Shown here: piece after piece, positions 53,836 to 64,000 of the stretch
Numbering within the stretch: the stretch's first letter is position 1
Layout: the number at the start of each line of letters is the position of its first letter
Origin: Orientallactaga sibirica
Taxonomy: Eukaryota > Chordata > Mammalia > Rodentia > Dipodidae
NCBI GenBank assembly: GCA_036365145.1
Contig: JAEOAD010000982.1
Coordinates: forward strand, 6,722,001 to 6,786,000
Direction: 5' to 3'
Length of the DNA: 64,000 nucleotides
Made by a program: the position numbers and the translations under genes
Notes under the pieces: generated by a model
Seen by the model: the letters and a program-made list of their open reading frames with translations, nothing else
Databases searched by the model: none
What the model was told of the DNA's origin: nothing

Positions 53836-53841
53836 GTGAGT
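53836..53841 (+). promoter_or_regulatory. SH3KBP1: Splice donor of SH3KBP1 exon 2
   Basis: AGA|gtgagt is a strong U1-type donor. It falls right after the arginine codon following FPDNFV, where the family's coding sequence continues in the next exon. Reading on past it gives unrelated residues and a stop at 53884-53886. Confidence 0.92.
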
Positions 53842-54179
53842 ACCAAACAAAACCCTTTTTCTTGTCTCCTATGTGGGCTCTGGTGATCAAAGGCTTTGGG
53901 GGCATGTAGGGGTAAATTACATGGGACTCATAAAGGCTTTGTTGACAGCTTGACCTGAGTGCCATCAAGGAGCGCATGTGTAATCTTGCCTTTGATATAT
54001 GGGATACCTGTTTTGAAATGGCTTTTTTTAAGACCCAGAATGATCTCTTCCTAAACTGCATATCACTTCTTTGAAAATGCTGGAAAAATATAAAACTTGT
54101 TAAATTGTTTGGTGTATTACTTGTTTTACTTGCTTTGAGAGTTTAAAATTCTACCTTTCTACTCATGTATTTGCCTTTT
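53842..54179. other. Unique intron 2 sequence
   Basis: No recognised repeat. Confidence 0.5.
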
Positions 54180-54512
54180 GTTGTGTGTGTGTGTTGCATG
54201 CGCACGTGCACATGTGTGTATTTGCATGCATATGTGGATGTATTTTCATATGTGTGTCTGCACATGGGGAGGCCAGAGGACAATGTTGGATATCATCCTC
54301 AGACATGCCATCCACCTTTTTTCAGACAGGGTCCCTCTTTGGCCTGGAGTTCACCAATTAGGTTAGGCTGACTGGCTGGCTGGCTGGCTGGCTGGCCCCA
54401 GGGAGACTCCCGTTTATGCCTCCCCAGCATTTTACATAGGTACTGGGAATTGAACTCTGGTCTTTATGCTTGTGGGCAAGTACTTCACTAACTAAACTAG
54501 CTCTCCAGTCCC
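54180..54512 (-). repeat. B4-type SINE with TG end
   Basis: Degenerate TG 54182-54262, gggaggccagaggacaatgt, (ggct)n at 54371-54395, ID-like end ctaactaaactagctctcca. tgtatttgccttttgt/tgtatttgccttttttg flank it (54166-54181; 54513-54528). Confidence 0.9.
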
Positions 54513-55653
54513 TGTATTTGCCTTTTTTGATAGGATCAATCATCCTTTCCTTTCTTTTACCCCCTTAGGTCCATGAAATATGAAACAAAACCCATTTTTT
54601 CAATAAGATTTTGAAAAGTATACCTTTTGCAGAACTTTTCTAGGGCTTAATTATAAAATGTAGCTCATTCCTACTAATAGATTACATGTGTTACAGTTGT
54701 AAATAGTAGTTTGAATTGTTGGGTAAAAAACTGGTCACCTGAAGGCTGTCCCTCATGGGAACTACTATGTTTAAAAGATCCAGTACCATAAATTTTGTGG
54801 CCCACCACAGAGAAGAGTGGATTGCCCTTGATATGAAGAGCTGCATATAGAAGCATCCAGGTCTATAGCCAAATTCCTTGTAGTACCAGACCACATTTAG
54901 GAGTGTGCCTGTGCTCTGGGCAACAGATAGTTTGAGAAACTTTGGATCCAGAGGAACAGGTGTCCTCTCCAAAAGAATTTCAAGGGCTAGGTGGGAAAGT
55001 TTTATGATAAATGGGTGTTAATGGAAAAAAAAAATCTGCGCTTCAGATTCCATTTCCTGGGCTCTCTACCTCCTCTCCCTCGGAATCTACTCAGATTTTT
55101 TTTTTTCAGGTCTTGCTACAGGGAGTTTCTTTTGGTGTGCTGCAGAAAGCTGGGAGGGAATTTTGTTAGTAACAAAACTGATAAACATCGCTTTTGCTTT
55201 CTGTGGTAGAAATATAACCCGCTCCCAGCCCCACTATGCTTCAATCCAGTGTCTCCTACTTATTTAGAAGTAAGAAAGCATCACATCTGGGCTACCACTG
55301 TTGATGTGTAAATGAGAGGTAATTCTTTTGCTTTTCCAAACAAAACCTCCATTTTGGAGTAGGACTGTCCTTGAAGTTAAGCCAAACTCTAATGGGAAAG
55401 AAGGGGGTTCTCTAAATAAATGGAGCTATGATTGGAGTGAAGATGGACATGAAGGAATGAGAGAGAGGGACTGTGGGAAAGAGAAAAGAGGACCCTGGGA
55501 AAGGAGGGAGGGCTCTGGGAAAGAGAGGAGGAGCACAAGAAAGAGAGGAGAGGCTCCTGGGTGGGAGGGAAGGCCATGGACAAAAGAGGAGGAGCATGCA
55601 ATACGGAGGAGGGGCCTGGGAAGAAGAGACTGCAGCATAGGCTTCAGTTTTTT
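54513..55653. other. Unique intron with a purine-rich patch
   Basis: 55445-55620 is a G/A-rich degenerate repeat of ggga(a)agagag units. No gene: the 124-codon frame there is low-complexity. Confidence 0.5.
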
Positions 55654-55807
55654 TTTTTTTTTGGTTTTTTTCGAGGTAGGGTCTCACTCTGGTCCAGGCT
55701 GACCTGGAATTAACTATGTAGTCTCAGGGTGGCCTCGAACTCTCAGTGATCCTCCTACCTCTGCCTCCCGAGTGCTGGGACTAAAGGCGTGCGCCACCAC
55801 GCCTGGC
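55654..55807 (-). repeat. B1-like SINE at a reused site
   Basis: tttttcgaggtagggtctca, ending gcgccaccacgcctggc. Flanked by taggcttcagtttt on both sides. Confidence 0.95.
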
Positions 55808-55820
55808 TAGGCTTCAGTTT

Positions 55821-56586
55821 TTTTTTTTTTAATTATTTTTTTATTGACTTTTAATCTTACATACCAAAAAAAACCCCACCTAATATTTCCCTCCCCTCCC
55901 CCATTCCACTTTAGAACTCCCGTCTCCATCATATCCCCTCCCTCTCTCCATTAGTCTCTTTCCTAATTTGATGACATCATCTTTCTCTTCTATTTTGAGG
56001 GTCTTGCAAAGGTATTGCTAGGCACTGCAAGATCATGGATATTGAGGCCAATTTCTGTCTAGGCAGCTGCATTATAAGAGGTCATATCCTTCCTTTGGCT
56101 CTTCCATTCTATCCGCCCCCTCTTCCGCAACGGCCCCTGAGCCATTGGAGGGTGTGACAGAGGTGTTTCAGTGCTAGACACTCCTCCATCCCTTCTTCTC
56201 AGCACTATGTTGCCTTTTGGGTCATCCCAGTGGTCATCACCATCTGAAAAGAGAAGCTTCTCTAGCCAGAAGTGAGAATAGCGTTAATATGTGAACATGA
56301 ACATTTAGTGTAGTGTCCCCAAGGCAGCTTGGTGGGAATAATATATACATTTAGTCAGACATGAGCAGGCTTATACCCCCAAGGCTCATGACCTCACCTA
56401 CCTTAGACTATTACTTAGGTTTTTCAGTACCAGGTATGTATTCCCTCCCATAGAGAGGGCCTTCAGTCCAATTATGGAGCAGTTGGTTACCCCAAGAGTA
56501 GACACGCCACTATTGCACTCGTTCAGTCATTGGACCTGTCTGGCCAAGCTTGAATATCTGATGCTGACCAGAAAACCTACTCCCTG
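55821..56586 (-). mobile_element. Younger L1 3' end, 5'-truncated, minus strand
   Basis: The minus strand ends with a G-rich run, caataaaaaaataattaaaa and a poly(A) tail. The same 3' terminus occurs on the + strand at 37455-37560, so both belong to one L1 family of this species. It is flanked by the direct repeat taggcttcagtttt (55808-55821, 56587-56600). About 760 bp, probably all 3' UTR and the end of ORF2. No long open frame. Confidence 0.75.
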
Positions 56587-56600
56587 TAGGCTTCAGTTTT

Positions 56601-58189
56601 AAGGGCACGTCTTCTGAAAGCTTTTAACTGAGTCGCAAGGCATTTGTAAAAGCTGAAAAATTTGTTCTGGAGTCAGAGCTGGTGTTTTACAAGGGATTGT
56701 AGAATCAAGCAGGAATTGTCCAGAGAGGATAGAAAACGACCCTCCTCCTAACAGAAGACACCTTCCCTGTGAAGTGAGGGTGATGTGGGTTTTACTGCCA
56801 GGAGGTCTTCCATTGCTTTGCCTGTGCTGCCTTGGCTTAGGCCAGGGGTGATGATTCTTAGCAGCAGACTCCTGGCTGCCATGGTCTTTGGCTGCAGTGG
56901 AGTTCTGGTAGTAAACACCAGGGTGGGGAGATTAGGATTGCCCTGGGCTACCTTTGTTTTTTGCCAAAGAAGTGGCTATTCCCGTGTAGTTTACCTTCCT
57001 CCACACACCTTTCCTCCATTCTTTCAGATCCAGGGCTCCCTTGTCTCTAGCTCTGTACTGCTGCCTTGGGTCTCTTTATTCTCCATGTGCTTTATAAAAG
57101 CTTCCTTATTAATCTGACCTCCGACTACCTTTACCTGAGCATGCTGTTTTCTTTTGAGAGCCCAACTGCCCATTGGCTGCTCTGAAGATTGGATGGCATA
57201 GCACTGGCAATCATTTAGCACAGCAGCAACCTTCTCCCCTGGGCATGACTCCCCTCGCTCTTGCCTACTCACTCACTTGTCATCTAACCTGGGCTTGAGC
57301 CCTTGTCCTGTGAGGGAAGTCACAGTCTTGAGAGGTACTCATTCCACCTAGGGTGGATGGACAGGAATGGCAGATCTAGTTGTGCCTATCACATTTGATA
57401 GAAACAGTCTTTCAGATGGCTGAGTCGATTTTCAAGTCTTCACCCTTAGCTTATTATTGAAAATTCAGTAAGTGAATGGTGTTTTACAAGGGGTTGTAGA
57501 AGGCACATGGGAATCAGGGCAGGAATTGTCCGGGGAGACTGGAAGGTGACCCTTTAGAAGGAATTAAGGGAGAGGGGCATGGGGGAAGACATACTGGATG
57601 GGAATAGCCACTGATTTGGCAAGAGACAAAGGCAGCCCAAGGAAACCCCACAGGCAGAAACCAGGGTTTTTAACAATAACCAAAACACCTGTAGCAAAGT
57701 CTAAAAGCAGAAAATGCATCTTAAAGTAATGACAATTATATTGGCATAGGTCTACAGTTTTGAAAGTGGCTGTATGCATGTTATATTTAGCTTAAGAGTA
57801 ATTTGCCCCCAGATAGGTTAGGTAATCTTATGGAATTCTGTCATTTGTGTGTGTGTGTGTGTATGCATGCCTTTAAGTTGATAGTATTAATGTCAGAAAA
57901 CCTACCTTAAGTATTGTCTCAGTTCATTTAAAAGATCATCGGTGTCTTTTGAAGCGTGTTCTATTAAAGGGATGGCATTTTGGGGTCCACCTTCAACTCT
58001 CTCTGGTCTCGGTCATTCAAGACAAGAATACCTGCCATCCTCCTTGTATTCTGTACATCTGCTGCACCTCCCAGGCTGTGACTCATTAGCTTATATTTCT
58101 TTGGGATTGTCCCAACTTTTATTTATTTAGTTCCTACTTACTTACTTGAAATATGTTAGAAGAATTTTATCATATCCTTCTTTTTCTTC
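56601..58189. other. Mostly unique intron with an imperfect direct repeat
   Basis: Holds two copies of a 62-76-bp sequence at 56681-56742 and 57478-57553, and (GT)n at 57848-57861. No exon recognised. Confidence 0.55.
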
Positions 58190-58359
58190 CCATTTTTTTT
58201 TTTTTTTTTTTTTTTGGTTTTTCGAGGTAGGTTCTCACTCTGGTCCAGGCTGACCTGGAATTAGCTATGTAGTCTCAGGGTGGCCTCGAACTCACGGCAA
58301 TCCTCCTACCTTTGCCTCCCGAGTGCTGGGATTAAAGGCGTGTGCCACCACTCCCGGCT
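58190..58359 (-). repeat. B1-like SINE with TSD
   Basis: T25 run, gtttttcgaggtaggttctc, ending gtgccaccactcccggct. tttttcttcccattt flanks. Confidence 0.95.
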
Positions 58360-58424
58360 TTTTCTTCCCATTTCTTTCCCACTCCTTTTAGAATAAGTCT
58401 TTTTATACTTTGTCTGCTTAAATT

Positions 58425-58637
58425 TTAATTTTTAAAAAATATATTTTATTTATTTGATAGAGAGAAAGAGGCAGAGAGAGAGAGAAAATGGGCGTTCCAG
58501 GGCCTCCAGCCACTGCAAATGAACTCCAGATGCATGCACCCCTTGTGCATCTGGCTTATGTGGGTCCTAGAGAATTGAACTGGGATCCTTTGGCTTTGCA
58601 GGCAAACTCCTTAACCACTAAGCCATCTCTCCAGCCC
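58425..58637 (-). repeat. tRNA-type SINE (AT-rich site cluster)
   Basis: aatgggcgttccagggcctc, head ccatctctccagccc, followed by taaatttttattttt. Confidence 0.94.
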
Positions 58638-58654
58638 TAAATTTTTATTTTTAT

Positions 58655-58845
58655 TTATTTTTATTTATTTTTATTTTTTTATTATTATTTTTTTTTTTTA
58701 TGGTTTTTTCGAGGTAGGGTTTCACTCTAGTCCAGGCTGACCTGGAATTAACTATGTAGTCTCAGGGTGGCCTCGAACTCTTGGCGATCCTACTACCTCT
58801 GCCTCCCGAGTGCTGGGATTAAAGGCGTGCGCCACCACGCCCGGC
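58655..58845 (-). repeat. B1-like SINE (AT-rich site cluster)
   Basis: (TTTTTA)n tail side, tttttcgaggtagggtttca, ending gcgccaccacgcccggc. Confidence 0.95.
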
Positions 58846-58854
58846 AAATTTTTA

Positions 58855-58877
58855 TTTTTTAAAACATATTTATTTAT

Positions 58878-58920
<43 letters not shown>

Positions 58921-59095
58921 AGAAAGGGGGGAGGAAGGATGAATGGGCACAATCAGGGCCTGTAGCCACTGCAAATGAACTCCAGACACATGCACCACTT
59001 AGCGCATCTGACTTTACATGGGTACTGGGGAATTGAATCTGGGTCCTTAGGCTTTGCAGACAAGTGTATTAACCTTGGAGCCATCTCTCCAGCCC
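58855..59095 (-). repeat. tRNA-type SINE with (AG)n (AT-rich site cluster)
   Basis: (AG) 58880-58917, aatgggcacaatcagggcct, head ccatctctccagcccc. Confidence 0.94.
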
Positions 59096-59104
59096 CTAAT
59101 TTTT

Positions 59105-59325
59105 TTAAATTAAAAAAACATTTTTATTTATTTATTTATGGAAAAAGAGAGAGAAAGAAAGAATGTGTGCATGCACGCACATTCCCGAGCCTCTTGCCAC
59201 TGCAAATGAACTCCATATGCATGTGCCACTTTGTGCCTCTTGACTTTTTATGGGCACTGGGGAATCAAATCAGGGCCAGCAGGCTTTGCAAGCAAGCATC
59301 TTTAACCACAGAGCCTTCTTCCCCA
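59105..59325 (-). repeat. tRNA-type SINE
   Basis: gagcctcttgccactgcaaa, diverged head agccttcttccccagtcc. Confidence 0.9.
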
Positions 59326-59404
59326 GTCCTCTTTAAAAATTTTAATACACTTTAAGTTGAAATTTACATAGAATAAAATTCACAAGTCACTACTGTGCAT
59401 GATG

Positions 59405-59419
59405 CTTATTTAAAAATAT

Positions 59420-59462
<43 letters not shown>

Positions 59463-59658
59463 TTTCAGAAAGAAAGCAGGACAGAGAGGGAGGTGAGAGG
59501 GAGAGTGGGTGTGCCAGGGCCTCCTGCTATGGCAAATGAACTCCAGCTGCATGCACCACATTGTGCATTTGGCTTTATGTGGGTAGTGGGGAATTAAACC
59601 CCAGGCAGTCAAGTTTTGCAAGCAAGTGCCTTTAACCACTGCGCAATCTATCTAGCCC
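59405..59658 (-). repeat. tRNA-type SINE with (TTTA)n, nested in L1
   Basis: TTTA units 59416-59466, agtgggtgtgccagggcctc, diverged head gcaatctatctagccc. Confidence 0.92.
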
Positions 59659-60052
59659 TGATTGTTGTTTTTAAGAGTGTACCTCTGTTACCACCATCTA
59701 GATCACTATTATTTGTGCTTCTGCCCCCAAAGTTCTGTCATGTCCTTTCTCAATCTTTTCCCTCTCCCTAGGTAGTTGATTGCCATAGATTAGCATCGCC
59801 CATATTTGAATTTTCATACAAATGCAATCATACACTACATGCTATTGTATATATGTCTTCCTTTGTGCAACAAGATTGTTGCACATGTCAGTACTTTGTA
59901 CTTGCTATATAGTAACGTGTGATAATGAGCATACCATGATGTGTTGATCCAGTCTTCTGTTGATGGATATTTTAGTTATTTTATTTGGAGACTTTTGGGA
60001 ATAAATGCTCTGGACATTGTTGTGTGTCTTTTATAAATACAAGTTCTCATTT

Positions 60053-60053
60053 T

Positions 60054-60111
<58 letters not shown>

Positions 60112-60112
60112 G
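60053..60112 (+). repeat. (TATC)n microsatellite
   Basis: About 14 uninterrupted TATC units inside the L1 fragment, a tetranucleotide likely to be polymorphic. Confidence 0.98.
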
Positions 60113-60177
60113 TTATATATACATACATACGTGTAGGGGTGGAATTGCTGCCCTTTATTTAAACCAGTAGCTTTTCT

Positions 60178-60343
60178 TTCTTTTTTTTTTTTTTTTTTTG
60201 TTTTTACGAGGTAGGGTCTCACTCTGGTCCAGGCTGACCTGGAATTAACTATGTAGTCTCAGGGTGCCCTCAAACTCTTGGCGATCCTCCTACCTCTGCC
60301 TCCGGAGTGCTGGGATTAAAGGCGTGCGCCACCATGCCCAGCT
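60178..60343 (-). repeat. B1-like SINE with TSD
   Basis: T-run, tttacgaggtagggtctcac, ending gcgccaccatgcccagct. aaccagtagcttttcttt flanks both sides. Confidence 0.96.
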
Positions 60344-60579
60344 AACCAGTAGCTTTTCTTTGTGCAGAGCTCTGGCCTCTGAAGGAGAGTTGTACACTTG
60401 TGCCTTGAGCCTCATGTGTGTCACATAGGCTGACTGAAGGAGTCACCCTGAATCTTGGTGTCTTCTTGGAGCTGCCCTGTGAGTCTGACTTGTAAGGAGA
60501 CTTGAAGCACACAACTCTAGGTCTCAGGACTGATTTGATTGGTAGCTCAGGAACTATCAAAGATTAATTCTTACATGCA
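60344..60579. other. Unique intron sequence
   Basis: No recognised repeat. Confidence 0.5.
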
Positions 60580-60925
60580 GGGTTTGGGGAGATGGCTCAG
60601 TGGGTAAGAGTGTGTGCTGCACAAACATGAAGGCCTGAGAGGGCCTGATTCAACCTGAGTTTGATTCCACAACACCAATGTAAACAACTAGGTGTGGCCA
60701 TGTACTCCTATAATCTCAGTCCTGTGGGGAGACTGGAGAATCACTGAGGCTTGCTGGTCAGCAGCTCTAGGTTCAGTGAGAGACTTAGTCTTAAGGAAAC
60801 ACATGGTTCATGATAGAGGAGGACACCTGATGTTTTCCTCTTGCCTCTGTGGGTGCACATGAGGTGCACACACATGCATACACCATACACATAAACTACA
60901 CATACACATGTAAAAAACAGGCAAG
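60580..60925 (+). repeat. B4-type SINE with CA tail
   Basis: ggtttggggagatggctcag, cctataatctcagtcctgtg, gtgagagacttagtcttaag, CA-rich tail 60866-60910. Confidence 0.85.
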
Positions 60926-60927
60926 TA

Positions 60928-61330
60928 GGAGCTGGAGAGACGGCTCAGGAGGTAATGTACCTTCCTTACAAGCATAGGGACCTGGGTTCATTCCCCAGTA
61001 CCCATGTAAATGCCAGGCATGCTGGCATGTACTGATGATAGCAGTGCTGGGAGGTAGAGAAAGGCAGATCTCTGGAAATTGCTGGCCAGCCATTCTAGTC
61101 TAATCAGTGAGCTACAGGCCAGTGAGCGGTTGTCTCAAAAAAAAAGTGAATGACATTCCTGAGTATGACACCTGAGTTTGTCCCCTCTGGCCTCCACATG
61201 CACATGTGTGTGTGCACATGCACACATGCATGCATACCTGCACTCATGTGTGCCCACACCCACACACAATGCACACAGATGAACATGTACACACACAGAT
61301 GCATACCACACACACATACCACAAATGCAA
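60928..61330 (+). repeat. B4-type SINE with CA tail
   Basis: gagctggagagacggctcag, tgatgatagcagtgctggga, gtgagcggttgtctcaaaaa, long degenerate CA tail 61190-61325. Confidence 0.88.
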
Positions 61331-62814
61331 AAAGAAGCCCACCAAAACATGCAAATAGAGAACATGTATCTAAGTTTTGTTGGTCTCATTTAATAAGGGA
61401 ACTAGTGGAATAAATTGACTTTGACTTAACTGATTACAAAACCAGGTAAAAGGGAAATGTTCAAATGAGATAGTAAAGTTAGATTCAAAATTGGTTCATG
61501 TTTTAGTGGACAATAAAGTCTAACCTTTGGAATTATCTTTGTATCAGAAAAGAAAAAAAAAGGAATCAGTGTACCTTGCTATTTCTTCTATGAGTTATTT
61601 TTTCTTTTATAGTCTTGTAAAATGTACCAATGAAGTGTTAGATAAATTTATATTTCTGGAAAGGTAGAATACCTTCCTGGGGGGCTTCCTAGAAAATGCA
61701 CTAGCATAATAGTAAAAGGTCTTACAATCATGATCATATTTTTATTTTTGCCCAATTTCCAGTCTTAGGATATTGTTTTTCCTGAATTGACCATGATAGA
61801 CCATAATGTGGGGTATAATAATAGGAAAAACTGGGTGGAATCATCAAAATCATTTAATTAAAAAAAGATTCCTTTCTGAAACCTCAAATTGTCACATAAA
61901 ATAAGCATGTCACCTATTATAGGCAGATGTGGGCTCTTTCTTTGGATTTAATTGCCAGTGTTTACCTTACCCTGAAATCCAGACAGCAGTGTGCCTTAGT
62001 CATATAGAAGATTGATAAACAGCCTTTTTCTGGGTTCTTCTGACATGGATTCATAGCTACACATTTCAAAAAATGGCCAGCCAAATAAATCTCAAAAAGA
62101 AAAAAAAATCACCACCATGGCATAGACTGAATGCATTTGTTTGTCTCCTCTTGGAGGGGACATATGATAAAATAGAGCAGGACCCAAGCCTGTGACATTT
62201 TGTAGCTCACAAAATGACATGAAGAAAGCAGGAAGCTGTGGTAAGGGTTAAAAGACTATGGTTGTTGATCTTTAAATTTATCTGATACTGTCTGTGAGGA
62301 AGTGAGCTGTTTTCATGGCTTGTTTCTGCATGTGTTGGTGGGAGTGTGTTTTACACATCACCCACCCCATTGTCGAAGGCTGAAGTGTGTTTACTTGTAG
62401 TTCACACTGTATGTATGCTGAATGTAACCATTTTCAGCTTGCTCTCCCATTACCTCAGCTTGCCCTTCCTGGGTGTTTTAGATCTCTTTGGCATATTCAG
62501 ATCCTTCCTTTGTATTTGTATAAAGTGTTTGGTGAATATAGTTAATAAACGAGGCAAAAGGCCGGTTATTTCACATATTTGCACCACTTTGAGATAGTTA
62601 GGTTACTATTGTTGATTTATGAAAAAAAATCACAAATCTCCTTCAACAAGTAGTCATGAAGTAGAGATTTCCAGGTTGTTCTTTATTTAAAGATCATTTC
62701 ATGTCTCTCTTTTGATAACATTTCTCTTAACACTTTCAACTCAAAACCCATTAATTTTGTGAATTATAGGAATTATTTTCAAGAGCCAAATCACTTTTCA
62801 AAAGGTAGCGAAAT
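61331..62814. other. Long unique intron 2 stretch
   Basis: About 1.5 kb without a SINE. No exon or recognisable repeat. Confidence 0.5.
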
Positions 62815-62854
62815 TTTTTACATTTTTGTTTATTTTTATTTATTTGAGAGCAAC

Positions 62855-62900
<46 letters not shown>

Positions 62901-63062
62901 AGAATATGGGACCACCAGAGCCTCCAGCCACTGCAGACTCACTCCAAATGCATGTGCCACTTTGTGCATTTGGCTTACGTGGGTACTGGGGAATGAAGCC
63001 TCAAACCAGGGTCCTTAGGCTTCACAGGCAAGCGCTTAACCGCTAAGCCATCTCTCCAGCCC
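62815..63062 (-). repeat. tRNA-type SINE with (AG)n
   Basis: (AG) 62863-62895, cctcaaaccagggtccttag, head ccatctctccagccc. aattttttacat before and cttttacat after. Confidence 0.94.
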
Positions 63063-63087
63063 TTTTACATGTTTTATGATATACAGC

Positions 63088-63253
63088 ACCTCCCCTTCCT
63101 TCCTTCCTTCCTTCCTTCCTTCCTTCCTTCCTTCCTTCCTTCCTTCCTTCCTTCCTTCCTTCCTTCCTTCCTTCCTTCCTCCCTCCCTCCCTCCCTCCCT
63201 CCCTCCCTCCCTCCCTCCTTCCTTCCTTCCTCTCTCCCTCCATCCCTGCCTCC
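63088..63253 (+). repeat. (TTCC)n/(TCCC)n polypyrimidine microsatellite
   Basis: TTCC units (63097-63180), TCCC units (63180-63217), TTCC again: over 150 bp of C/T strand abutting a B1 tail. Confidence 0.98.
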
Positions 63254-63254
63254 T

Positions 63255-63410
63255 CCTTTTCTTTTTGGTTTTTCAAGGTAGGATTTCACTCTAGCCCAGG
63301 CTGACCTGGAATTCACTATGTAGTCTCAAGGTGACCTTGAATTTACTGTGATACTAAAACTTCTGCCTCCCAAGTGCTGGGATTAAAGGCGTGTGCCACC
63401 ATGCCTTGCT
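63255..63410 (-). repeat. B1-like SINE
   Basis: ctttttggtttttcaaggta, ending cgtgtgccaccatgccttgct. Confidence 0.94.
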
Positions 63411-64000
63411 GTCTTTTTTTTTTTTTTCCTAGTATTGGAATTGAAACCAGGGTCTTGCACATGGTAGATAAGCTGTCTATCATGAGCTATATTCCAGAAC
63501 TTGGCAGAGTTGCTCACATTTAATGGTAAGATATTTGGGTGTGTGGGTACTGGCTGTACTCATAGAGTAAACATTTGCTGGTTGTGTGCTATGTGCTAGG
63601 CACCAGAGAATAGAAGCATAAAGGGGACACATTGACTGGAGTGTTACATTGTCACAAATATAAGATGATTGACAAAGGTGTTCTGATTTAAATGCTGCTT
63701 GGGAAGTTTGTGGGTAGATTCATCAGGCAACTGTGTGAGTGCACTAAATGAACCTACAGTTAGCATTTTGGGCCCTGATTGCTGGGTTACTTTATGGAAT
63801 TAGAATGGCTGCATTCTATTCAAGGCTTACTGTTGGCTGGATATTGTGTGCATAATTTGAGTACAATGATCAATTTATATTGAGCATTTACTGCCTGCTA
63901 GGTAGGAAGGAAGCTAATTCCTTCATGTGCTTTATTTTATTAAATTGTTATACCATCCTGTGATGTTGGTACTGTTTTGATCCTAAAAAAATCTTGAGCT
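63411..64000 (-). mobile_element. L2- and MIR-like old fragments in unique intron
   Basis: ttgtgtgctatgtgctaggc accagag at 63575-63610 is L2-like. gagcatttactgcctgctag g and taaattgttataccatcctg tgatgttggtactg at 63880-63975 follow the reversed MIR order. The remainder is unclassified. Confidence 0.5.

Larger units (their letters stand above)
59335..60165 (-). mobile_element. Old L1 fragment, minus strand
   Basis: aatttacatagaataaaatt, catacaaatgcaatcataca, ttgttgcacatgtcagtact, tctgttgatggatattttag and gtgtaggggtggaattgctg follow the reversed 3' region of old L1M elements. A tRNA-type SINE (59405-59658) and a (TATC)n array (60053-60112) interrupt it. Confidence 0.8.
53836..64000 (+). other. 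SH3KBP1: SH3KBP1 intron 2 (5' part)
   Basis: The sequence after the exon-2 donor contains repeats and no further recognisable SH3KBP1 coding exon (nothing matching the linker or second SH3 domain), so the window ends inside intron 2. Confidence 0.8.

Noticed and set aside
53677..53886. Reading the SH3 segment as a complete 69-residue protein starting at 53677
   Set aside because: The apparent start uses the G of the splice acceptor AG and the last 16 or so residues are intron. The real product is a 53-residue exon segment.
63043..63316. Open frames of Lys-Glu-Gly-Arg or Phe-Leu-Pro-Ser repeats on both strands
   Set aside because: Simple-repeat translation of (TTCC)n, as also at 36658-36875.

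Overview
The window is mammalian genomic DNA, almost certainly from a rodent. It is dense with SINEs. One type is a B1-like (7SL/Alu-type) element containing 'cctttaatcccagcac'. Another is a tRNA-derived element with head 'ggctggagagatggct' and tail 'aaataaataaa'. A third is a B4-type composite with a (TG)n/(CA)n end. The extreme abundance of the tRNA-type element, which resembles the jerboa DIP family (B2 superfamily), suggests a myodont rodent such as a jerboa (Dipodidae). That species assignment is inference; the rodent assignment is firm.

The only protein-coding segment I can defend is one 158-bp exon on the + strand at 53678-53835. It has a clean acceptor and donor and encodes the first SH3 domain of SH3KBP1 (CIN85), starting at codon 2. 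The window therefore reads as the 3' part of SH3KBP1 intron 1 (1-53677), exon 2, and the 5' part of intron 2 (53836-64000). SH3KBP1 is X-linked in human and mouse, so the window is probably from the X chromosome. Nearly all other open reading frames are read-through of SINEs, microsatellites or old retroelements.

Layout. 1-9 kb: SINEs, L1 and MLT1 fragments, including five tRNA-type SINEs in a row sharing one target site (5028-6295). 9.1-9.75 kb: an LTR fragment of the same family as the provirus further on. 10-22 kb: two more MLT1 LTRs, an L1 3' end and several microsatellites. 22.3-26.2 kb: a broken minus-strand class I (gammaretrovirus-like) endogenous provirus with R-U5, a tRNA-His-like primer binding site, reverse transcriptase C-terminal and integrase remnants, an env-position remnant and a 3' LTR fragment. 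26.74-33.07 kb: a head-to-tail, near-identical 3.16-kb tandem duplication. 33-53 kb: SINE-rich intron with an intact 354-bp solo LTR with TSDs and a 300-bp polypyrimidine tract. 53.7 kb: the exon. 54-64 kb: intron 2 with an L1 3' end, an old L1 and large (TTCC)n and (TATC)n arrays.

The most interesting structural theme is repeated reuse of the same insertion site. At least seven clusters show successive SINEs (in one case a SINE and an L1) separated by copies of one target-site duplication. I found no evidence of a novel gene system.
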